11,881 nt of DNA from an uncultured Lentisphaeria bacterium (GTDB lineage: Bacteria; Verrucomicrobiota; Lentisphaeria; Victivallales; Victivallaceae): the NCBI GenBank assembly GCA_949298665.1, contig CASFXO010000192.1, positions 1 through 11,881 on the forward strand, given 5' to 3'. The notes below the pieces were generated by a model. That model saw only the letters and a program-made list of their open reading frames with translations, did no database searches and had not been told where the DNA came from. This document shows positions 6,454 to 11,881 of this stretch, piece after piece. The first letter of the stretch is position 1; each line of letters starts with the position of its first letter. Position numbers and translations under genes: made by a program.

Positions 6454-6594
6454 TGCTTCTACTTTCTGTGATTCCCGTGCTGTAACCGCCATGTCGGGAA
6501 ACCGCCGACGACACGAAACCCGTGCCACCGGTTTTCCACGCGCGTTCCTCCCGACTCCTCATGCGGACAACACGAAACCCGTTGTTGATTTTAC
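6454..6594. other. gltX upstream region with a direct repeat
   Basis: This gap lies between the terminator of the TolC-like gene and gltX. It has no convincing -35/-10 pair on the minus strand. It contains two copies of ACACGAAACCCGT with similar flanks (6504-6523 and 6563-6582), centred 59 bases apart. These could be a protein-binding site or chance duplication. Confidence 0.4.
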
Positions 6595-6620
6595 AAAAAA
6601 CGCCGGGACGAATCCCGGCG
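6595..6620 (-). terminator. Rho-independent terminator of the TolC-like gene
   Basis: On the minus strand CGCCGGGA pairs perfectly with TCCCGGCG around a stable TTCG loop (6620-6601), followed at once by six T's (6600-6595). It lies 11 bases past the stop codon of the TolC-like gene and isolates it from gltX. Confidence 0.94.
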
Positions 6621-6631
6621 GGGCTGCTCCG

Positions 6632-8200
6632 TCACTGAGCCTGACCGTCCGGCTCCGATGGTGGGAATTTGTCATGCGCCTTGGCGGGCTTGACCGGAAT
6701 TTCCGGAACCGCCTGTCGGATCGCCGTCCGGGGTTCAATCCCGGTGGCCTCGATGTACTCCGACGACAAACCGCCGGGCGGCAGGTCGTATTCGGCCACA
6801 TTGATCGCCGCCGCTGCGTCCAGCTGCGCTTTGGCGTTCTGCACGTTGATATAGGCGCTGGCCAGAGTGGTCTGCGCGTCCACCAGGTCGCGCTGCGCCT
6901 CGTTCAAACGGGTCAGTTCCGCGTTGCCGGCCCGGTATTCGTTGTCGACCAGATCCCGCTGAGTAGTGGCGATTTCGAGATTTTTTTCAGAAAGCCTGGC
7001 CTGTTTGACGTTCTGAACGTAATTGATGTAGGCGCTCCGCACCTCCTCCACCACGGTCAGCCAGGTATTGACGACCTGATACTGGGTGGCACTCAGGTTG
7101 GCCTGCGCTTCACGCACCTTATTATAACGGATAAAACCATTGAAGAGCGTCCAGTTGGCGCCGACCCCATAGGAGAAGTCCGAGGCATTCTGCCCGCCCT
7201 TGCCCGACTCATGGTAGGACCGGCTGCGGCTGGTGCCGTAATTGTATTCCGCGAAAAGCGACACCGTCGGCGAAAAACTGCTGTAGCTCTGATACACCTG
7301 GTACCGCGCAATCTGCAGTTGTTCCCGATAAGCGTGCAGGTCCGGCCGGTTGGCCAACGCATTGTCCAGATAAATATCCACGGAAGGCAGATCGTACAGA
7401 TAAATGTCTTTAATCTTCGGGAACTTGACCGACGGCGGCAGCGTCCCCTCGGGATACCCCATCAGCACGGCAAGCGCATAGAGCGCCACTTCATACTGAT
7501 ATCCGGCGGTGATCTGGTCCCCCTCGGCCGAATTGGCCAGCACCCGGAAGTTGAGCACATCGCTGAGCGGCACGGCCCCGGCCTGATATTTCAGCTCGGT
7601 ATCCCGCAAGTTCTTCATCTGGAAGTCCATGTCCTCCATGGCAATGCGCATGTTTTCCGCCGCCAGGAGCACGGCGTTGTAGGCATAGGCCACCCCCCGG
7701 ATCAGCAACCGGCATTCGTCTTCGGTCAGAGCTTTCTGCTGACGGTATTCGGTTTCCGCGATCTTCAACGAAAATTCGCGGTTCAACCCGTCGAAAATCA
7801 GCCAGTTGGCGGTAACCGCGGTGTTGGTGGTGAACGTGTTGGAACGCCGGGAAGCATCTCCGTTGACCTGGTGATGGACCCAGTTGTTGCTGTTCCCCAG
7901 AGTAAAACTGCCGTTTATTTCCGGAGCATATGCGCCCATCGACTGGTAGTAACGCATCTTCGCCGCCGCAATGGCGTGATAGGCGGCAATGTAGGTCGGG
8001 TTATTGGCAATGGCGATCTTCTGAGCTTGTTCCAATGAAAGTTCACTGATGCCGCGCAACAGATCGCCCGCTTCCGAACGCGGCCGCTTGGTGAAGCTCT
8101 CGACCGAAAAATCAGGCAGCGGCTGCGGTTGGGTCTGACAACCGCCGGCCAGCAGCAGCGCGACAGCGGCGCAGCTCATCCACGGTAAGATTCTGCTCAT
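6632..8200 (-). CDS. TolC-family outer-membrane efflux lipoprotein
   Basis: This 522-residue protein is an outer-membrane channel subunit; three copies would form a tunnel through the outer membrane and periplasm for an efflux pump or type I secretion system. It starts with a lipoprotein signal ending LAGGC (lipobox cysteine 21), as in the NodT/OprM branch. Two OEP-type repeats follow (about 55-250 and 270-460), with long amphipathic helices and the family pattern EYRAGNAELTRLNEAQRDL near the end of the second. The last 50 or so residues are proline-rich and low in complexity. A good ribosome site (GAGGAG) precedes the ATG at 8200. No membrane-fusion or inner-membrane pump gene is adjacent, so its partner must be elsewhere. 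It has its own promoter candidate and terminator and appears monocistronic. Confidence 0.92.
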   Translation of the reverse strand: MSRILPWMSCAAVALLLAGGCQTQPQPLPDFSVESFTKRPRSEAGDLLRGISELSLEQAQKIAIANNPTYIAAYHAIAAAKMRYYQSMGAYAPEINGSFTLGNSNNWVHHQVNGDASRRSNTFTTNTAVTANWLIFDGLNREFSLKIAETEYRQQKALTEDECRLLIRGVAYAYNAVLLAAENMRIAMEDMDFQMKNLRDTELKYQAGAVPLSDVLNFRVLANSAEGDQITAGYQYEVALYALAVLMGYPEGTLPPSVKFPKIKDIYLYDLPSVDIYLDNALANRPDLHAYREQLQIARYQVYQSYSSFSPTVSLFAEYNYGTSRSRSYHESGKGGQNASDFSYGVGANWTLFNGFIRYNKVREAQANLSATQYQVVNTWLTVVEEVRSAYINYVQNVKQARLSEKNLEIATTQRDLVDNEYRAGNAELTRLNEAQRDLVDAQTTLASAYINVQNAKAQLDAAAAINVAEYDLPPGGLSSEYIEATGIEPRTAIRQAVPEIPVKPAKAHDKFPPSEPDGQAQ

Positions 8201-8298
8201 TATCTCTCCTCGTTTCCACTATCCATATATCGCTGATACGCAACAGTTCAATCGGCCTTTTCCGGTCGCTCGCGCCCAGTCCCGGATCGTAATAATAT

Positions 8299-8326
8299 AA
8301 AATAACACGCCAACTTCCGTTTTCAA
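8299..8326 (-). promoter_or_regulatory. Candidate promoter of the TolC-like gene
   Basis: TTGAAA (8321-8326) and TATTTT (8299-8304) are separated by 16 bases, in an AT-rich pocket within GC-rich surroundings. This leaves a leader of roughly 90 bases before the ATG at 8200. Nearby alternative -10 boxes such as TATATT are possible. Confidence 0.4.
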
Positions 8327-8356
8327 CCCGAAAACCGGTCCCGAAGTGACGTTTTT

Positions 8357-8388
8357 ACAAAAAACTTCGGTTATCCGAAGGATTTTGT
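8357..8388. other. Hairpin in the divergent intergenic region
   Basis: CTTCGG (8365-8370) and CCGAAG (8375-8380) pair around TTAT. The outer arms ACAAAA (8357-8362) and TTTTGT (8383-8388) also pair across a two-by-two mismatch. The structure is nearly symmetrical on both strands. It lies between two divergent genes and upstream of both promoter candidates, so it is more likely a binding site or an old terminator than a working one. Confidence 0.45.
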
Positions 8389-8414
8389 CGCCACGCTTTT
8401 TTCCCCACCCTTAT

Positions 8415-8443
8415 TTGCATTTCCCCGAATGCAACGGTATAGT
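8415..8443 (+). promoter_or_regulatory. Candidate promoter of the glycosyltransferase operon
   Basis: TTGCAT (8415-8420) and TATAGT (8438-8443, five of six consensus bases) are separated by 17 bases. Transcription would start near 8450, giving a leader of about 86 bases to the ATG at 8536. The rest of the 335-base gap from 8201 shows no open frame that looks like a gene. Confidence 0.5.
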
Positions 8444-8535
8444 GATAAGGACTACGGCATGTCCCGACGCCTTCCGGAAAAACCCTCCGGTTCATTGGGC
8501 GATAACGACGGTCCGGGTGATTTTATTGCAGCTTT

Positions 8536-10113
8536 ATGAAAAGATTGTCCACTTTTTTGAAAAACCATCCGGTCTGGATCAGTTATGCGACAGGCGTCGT
8601 CCTGGCACTGCTCTTTCTCATCGGCAACACCCGGGAGATCTACCGGGACCAGGCTGCTTATTACGCTCCGATGGCCGAAGCGTTCGCCGGAGGCGACTGG
8701 GCGCTGGCGTTTCCACCGGACATCCCGATTCTTTCATCGCTTCTGGCGGGACTGCTGGTGCGCTGCGGACTGAGTTCCCTGACCGCGCTGATGGCGGTGG
8801 GGGCGGCGTTTCACATCGCCACGATCTACCCGCTGGACCGGCTTTTGCGCATGATTTATCCGGAACGGACGGCGGCGCTGGGCTGCTTCCTGTTCGTGAT
8901 CGCCCCCAAGATGGTTCGTTACAACTGCATGGGGCTGCCGGACTCCGGACGGACCTTCTTCTTCGTCGCACTGGTGCTGGTGCTGGCCGAATATCTCCGG
9001 AACCCGCGCCCGGCGTGGACCGTCTGGGGCGGGCTGTGCGCCGGCGGCCTGGCGCTGGTGCGGGGCGAGGGCATTCTCTACGCCGGGGCGGCGGGGGCGA
9101 TTTTCCTGTACCTGGGCTGGCGCGGACAGACGGATGCCGTGAAAACTCCGGGGCGACGCTGTCGCCGGGCCCTGACGGCGGGAGTCCTGTATACGCTGGC
9201 GATGCTGGTGGTGATCGCCCCCCGGCTGTACGGCAATTATCGCCTGACCGGATTTCCGGTGTGCGACAGCCGGCAGGTGTCTTTTCTGCAGCAGGTGCTG
9301 CGGATTGAGCCGGAACCGCGGACGGCGCCGGAAACGGAGCTGGAGCGCCTCCAGAAACAGTTGTACAACCGCCCCGATCCGGCGGAAAAGCAGGAATCCC
9401 GCCGTACCTTTTTCGATCCGGGAGATCTGCTGAACGACTGGGTGCGGGGAAGTTATGAATTGTATCTGATTTTCGCGGCTGTCGGCCTGTTTCTGGTGCT
9501 GCGACGCAGACAATGGCGGCCGGAATATACGCTGTGCATGATTTTCATGGGCTTGACGGTACTGATCTTCGCACCGCTGGTCGTGGCACACCGGTATTTT
9601 CTGGTCAATATTCCGTTGATGATGCCGTTCACGCTCCTGCCGCTGGTCGAAGTGGAAAAATACGGCAGCCGGTTCCGCGGGTTCCGGCCCGCGGCGCTGG
9701 CGGGGCTCGCCGCGTTGACGATCGGGCAGACGCTCAATGCCGTCAGCGTCTTCCGTGAACCCGGCCCGGAATACGCGGTCGGGCGCTGGATCGCCGCCCA
9801 CCGGACCGAGCTCTCCGGCGGTGCGGAACGATTCTGGGTAATCGGCGACTCCGTCCGATTCCCGTACTGGAGCGGCACGTTTCCGCGCCTGTACTGGGAA
9901 GGCGAGGGGTGGCACCCGGAAAAGCTGGCGGCCTTCCGTTTCGAAAACGGGTCCTCCGGCGTATTTGTTTTCAGAATGCATCGCGACCAGGGTCTGGTGG
10001 AGCTCTTCCAACGTGATCCCCGTTTCGAACGGATCAACGGGCATCCGCACGCCGACGAGGTCGCCGTTTTCAAATGGAACCCCGCCCCTGATTCAGAAAG
10101 CAGAAAACTATGA
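8536..10113 (+). CDS. GT-C membrane glycosyltransferase (GT39/ArnT-like)
   Basis: The protein has 525 residues, with about nine or ten hydrophobic segments in the first 400 and a soluble C-terminal part. Such enzymes take a sugar from a polyprenyl-phosphate donor and add it to a lipid, glycan or protein on the outer face of the inner membrane. After the first membrane segment (13-30) comes the loop REIYRDQAAYYAPMAEAF (33-50), which holds the acidic residue (D38) and tyrosines typical of the GT39/ArnT catalytic loop. A late HRYFLVNIP segment (352-360) resembles the family's conserved R/H-containing helix start. The ATG at 8536 is the first start after an in-frame TGA at 8518-8520; no Shine-Dalgarno site is visible. 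The stop overlaps the next start as ATGA, so the two genes form an operon. The sugar and acceptor cannot be predicted. Confidence 0.82.
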   Translation: MKRLSTFLKNHPVWISYATGVVLALLFLIGNTREIYRDQAAYYAPMAEAFAGGDWALAFPPDIPILSSLLAGLLVRCGLSSLTALMAVGAAFHIATIYPLDRLLRMIYPERTAALGCFLFVIAPKMVRYNCMGLPDSGRTFFFVALVLVLAEYLRNPRPAWTVWGGLCAGGLALVRGEGILYAGAAGAIFLYLGWRGQTDAVKTPGRRCRRALTAGVLYTLAMLVVIAPRLYGNYRLTGFPVCDSRQVSFLQQVLRIEPEPRTAPETELERLQKQLYNRPDPAEKQESRRTFFDPGDLLNDWVRGSYELYLIFAAVGLFLVLRRRQWRPEYTLCMIFMGLTVLIFAPLVVAHRYFLVNIPLMMPFTLLPLVEVEKYGSRFRGFRPAALAGLAALTIGQTLNAVSVFREPGPEYAVGRWIAAHRTELSGGAERFWVIGDSVRFPYWSGTFPRLYWEGEGWHPEKLAAFRFENGSSGVFVFRMHRDQGLVELFQRDPRFERINGHPHADEVAVFKWNPAPDSESRKL

Positions 10114-10988
10114 CCGACCGCAGTCTCTCCATCATCATTCCCTGTTATAACGAGGCGGAAAACCTGCCTGAAGTCCTGCCCGGCATCATCGCTTTCTGCC
10201 GGGAACATCACTGGTCGCTGATCGTGGTGGACGACGGCTCCACCGACGGTTCCGCAGCCCTGCTGCGGCAGTTGACGGCGACAGAACCGGCGGTGAAAAT
10301 CGTCCGGAACAAAGTCAACCGCGGCTACGGCGGCGCCATCAAGCACGGCATCGAATCCGCCGACACCTACTGGGTCGCCACCGTCGACGCCGACGGCCAG
10401 CACCGGATGAAAGACGTCGCCCGGCTGAAGGCGGTGGCGGAGGAACGGGACGCCGACATGGTCGTCGGCTCCCGGCAGGGGCAGCGGGACGCCACCCGCT
10501 ACCGGCAGTGCGGCAAGTGGCTGATCCGGACCTTTGCGCGGAGCTTTCTGAAAATTCCGATCCACGACCTCAATTCCGGAATGAAGCTCTACCGGCGCGA
10601 TCTGGCAATGCGATATCTGCCGACGACCCCGGACAACATGTCGTATTCGGATATCATCGTTCTCCTGTTCTTCTGCAACCGGAATCTGGTGCTGGAGGAA
10701 CCGATCACCATCCAGCCGCGCCGCGGCGGTGTGAGCACGATTTCCACCCGGACGGCCATGGACACGGTATGGGAAATCACCAATATGATTCTGCTCTTCG
10801 CGCCGCTGAAGTTCTTTCTACCGCCGGCGCTGGCAAGCATGGTGCTGGGCGTGCTGTGGTCGCTGCGCTGCCTGGTGGTCAACTCGACGCTTTCCACCGG
10901 GGCGAGCTTCCTGATTCTCTTCGGAGTGCTGCTGCTGCTGCTGGGGATGATCACGGAACAGCTGGCCCGGCTCCGCCGGAACATGTAA
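10110..10988 (+). CDS. GT2 family glycosyltransferase, polyprenyl-phosphate sugar synthase-like
   Basis: This 292-residue enzyme resembles dolichol/polyprenyl-phosphate mannose or glucose synthases (DPM1, ArnC, GtrB types). The GT-A fold begins at SIIIPCYNEAENLPEVLP (7-24), with the nucleotide-binding VVDDGSTDGS (39-48) and the metal-binding DADGQH (93-98). NSGMKLYRRD (155-164) matches the conserved acceptor-side block of the DPM1/DPG group. Two C-terminal hydrophobic helices (about 228-252 and 262-285) anchor it in the inner membrane. Its start overlaps the stop of the GT-C gene by four bases (ATGA), which couples their translation. Together they probably form a donor-maker and transferase pair, with this enzyme loading the sugar from a nucleotide donor onto polyprenyl phosphate (inference). 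Sugar identity is unknown. Confidence 0.9.
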   Translation: MTDRSLSIIIPCYNEAENLPEVLPGIIAFCREHHWSLIVVDDGSTDGSAALLRQLTATEPAVKIVRNKVNRGYGGAIKHGIESADTYWVATVDADGQHRMKDVARLKAVAEERDADMVVGSRQGQRDATRYRQCGKWLIRTFARSFLKIPIHDLNSGMKLYRRDLAMRYLPTTPDNMSYSDIIVLLFFCNRNLVLEEPITIQPRRGGVSTISTRTAMDTVWEITNMILLFAPLKFFLPPALASMVLGVLWSLRCLVVNSTLSTGASFLILFGVLLLLLGMITEQLARLRRNM

Positions 10989-11029
10989 CCCGACGGCGGC
11001 GCGAACACTCCACCTGGTGAACAGCGGGA
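10989..11029. other. Convergent junction with inverted repeat
   Basis: Two convergent genes end 41 bases apart. GGCGGCGC (10995-11002) and GCGCCGCC (11037-11044, inside the end of the next gene) are inverted, 34 bases apart, without a T-tract on either side. It may form a large weak hairpin, but no standard terminator is seen here. Confidence 0.3.
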
Positions 11030-11881
11030 TCAGCGAGCGCCGCCGCGGACGACATCCGCAGAGAATGGAATCGGCGCTCCGGGGGCCGGCTGCCGGAACT
11101 GGTTTTTCCAGGTCTCGATCGCCTGCTGATCAATCCGCATGGTACAGGGCCGGGGCGCGGTAATCCATGCCCGGACAGCCTCCTCGTCCAGACGTGCCGC
11201 CATCGGGAAGTTCAACGTCCGGGCCATATCGGACGCCCGGTTGTCAATGGACAGAATCAGTGCCCGACACCGGCGCTGCATCGCCCGCATGCCGCCATGC
11301 AGCCGGGTGCCGATGTAATCCACTTCCCCCGGAATCAGCACCTCGTGAAAATGCGCCAGGTCGGGGGGCAGAAGCGTCATGCGCTCCGTATCCGGTTCCA
11401 GCCGGCGGAAGTAGGCCAGATCCTCCGCCCCCTGCGGGAAAAAGAAGAGATGCCGGTAATGGTCCCTGAGCAGCGCTATCAGACGCCGGTCCGCCTCCGG
11501 GTCCGGACAGTAATCCGTCAATGTGAACACGACGTTCTCCGCGCGGCGCACGGGAATTTTCGCACAATGTTCCGGTGTCAACCGCCAGGTGGTGGGACAG
11601 CCGGTGCAGATCACGTTGGTAATACCGATGGCGGCCAGCTCTCCGCGGGTCACCTCGTCACGCACGGAATGCAGCCCTTCCCGGGAAAGCAGAGTGCGGT
11701 AGAAGAGCTTCGCCGCGACATTGAATCCCGGACGATTCCACCGATGATTGCCCATGCCGCTGCCCAGCAGCAGATTCCGCCGGTAACACCAGGCCTCGTA
11801 CACGGGAATGTCCGGCGAACAGTTGAACGCCCATTCCAGCTTGCGGTCGATCATGTTGGCTCCGCCCCAGAAACGCAGCGC
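11030..11881 (-). CDS. Polysaccharide pyruvyl transferase family protein, 5' end outside window
   Basis: The frame stays open to base 11881, so the N-terminus, including the glycine-rich NxGD region, is missing; the ATG at 11854 is internal. About 283 residues are visible. Counting from that ATG, LHSVRDEVTRGELAAIGI (61-78) with the following CTGCPTTW, and DYIGTRLHGGMRAM (179-192) with SIDNRASDMA (202-211), match the PF04230 family pattern (SVRD...L...G, then GxRLHG and a later D.R block). Members move pyruvyl groups, or in some cases other groups, onto sugars of surface polysaccharides or cell-wall polymers. Context agrees: a glycosyltransferase operon lies just to the left, though convergent with it. 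The exact substrate cannot be told. Its promoter lies outside the window. Confidence 0.86.
   Translation of the reverse strand, partial: ALRFWGGANMIDRKLEWAFNCSPDIPVYEAWCYRRNLLLGSGMGNHRWNRPGFNVAAKLFYRTLLSREGLHSVRDEVTRGELAAIGITNVICTGCPTTWRLTPEHCAKIPVRRAENVVFTLTDYCPDPEADRRLIALLRDHYRHLFFFPQGAEDLAYFRRLEPDTERMTLLPPDLAHFHEVLIPGEVDYIGTRLHGGMRAMQRRCRALILSIDNRASDMARTLNFPMAARLDEEAVRAWITAPRPCTMRIDQQAIETWKNQFRQPAPGAPIPFSADVVRGGAR

Noticed and set aside
6454..6528. Longer gltX starting at GTG 6528
   Set aside because: The added 25 residues are arginine-rich and precede the conserved GluRS N-terminus, which begins exactly at ATG 6453.
6377..8038. A 553-codon open frame on the plus strand opposite the TolC-like and gltX genes
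   Set aside because: It is an antisense shadow of GC-rich coding sequence. The minus-strand frames carry clear family motifs, a lipobox and ribosome sites; this one shows none.
8734..10050. A 438-codon minus-strand open frame opposite the GT-C gene
   Set aside because: Low-complexity, glutamine/arginine/proline-rich translation without hydrophobic segments. The plus-strand frame has consistent membrane helices and a coupled downstream gene.
1..11881. CRISPR arrays, tRNA genes, insertion sequences or toxin-antitoxin genes
   Set aside because: No regularly spaced repeats, tRNA-like cloverleaf sequence, transposase-like frame or terminal inverted repeats were recognised on either strand.

Overview
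The window is a compact, GC-rich piece of bacterial chromosome. It comes from a Gram-negative type of cell, because it encodes a TolC-family outer-membrane lipoprotein. The left edge is the 5' end of a 16S rRNA gene on the minus strand. The lineage cannot be fixed from 29 bases of 16S. A PVC-group bacterium such as a Lentisphaerota member would fit the gene style, but that is a low-confidence guess. No mobile element, CRISPR array, tRNA gene or prophage gene was seen.

Layout. (1) Bases 1-523, read leftwards: the start of 16S rRNA, preceded by a long AT-rich control region. It holds three near-identical tandem promoters (each TTGCAA, 16-bp spacer, TA-rich -10), a boxB-like hairpin and a boxA-like antitermination site. 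(2) Bases 524-6453, all minus strand: gltX (glutamyl-tRNA synthetase), def (peptide deformylase), a Tat-exported DUF362 protein, a fused NapH/NapG-like polyferredoxin and prfB (release factor 2, without the usual programmed frameshift), ending in a strong intrinsic terminator. (3) Bases 6595-8200, minus strand: an orphan TolC-like lipoprotein gene with its own terminator. (4) Bases 8536-10988, plus strand: a two-gene operon with a 4-base overlap, encoding a GT-C membrane glycosyltransferase and a DPM1-like GT2 glycosyltransferase. (5) Bases 11030-11881, minus strand: a polysaccharide pyruvyl transferase family gene whose 5' end lies outside the window.

How the parts fit. gltX, def, prfB and the rRNA operon are growth-linked translation genes. 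The DUF362/polyferredoxin pair inserted among them looks like a self-contained envelope electron-transfer module: both proteins carry a twin-arginine motif, and in the polyferredoxin it is internal, between a membrane half and a four-cluster half. On the right, the GT2/GT-C pair is arranged like the known lipid-linked-sugar systems, where one enzyme loads a sugar on polyprenyl phosphate and the other transfers it across the membrane. The pyruvyl transferase gene beyond it suggests a surface-glycan neighbourhood.

Most interesting: the triplicated rrn promoter module, the Sec/Tat-type NapH-NapG fusion coupled to DUF362, and a GluRS with an apparent extra segment of about 85 residues in the catalytic domain.
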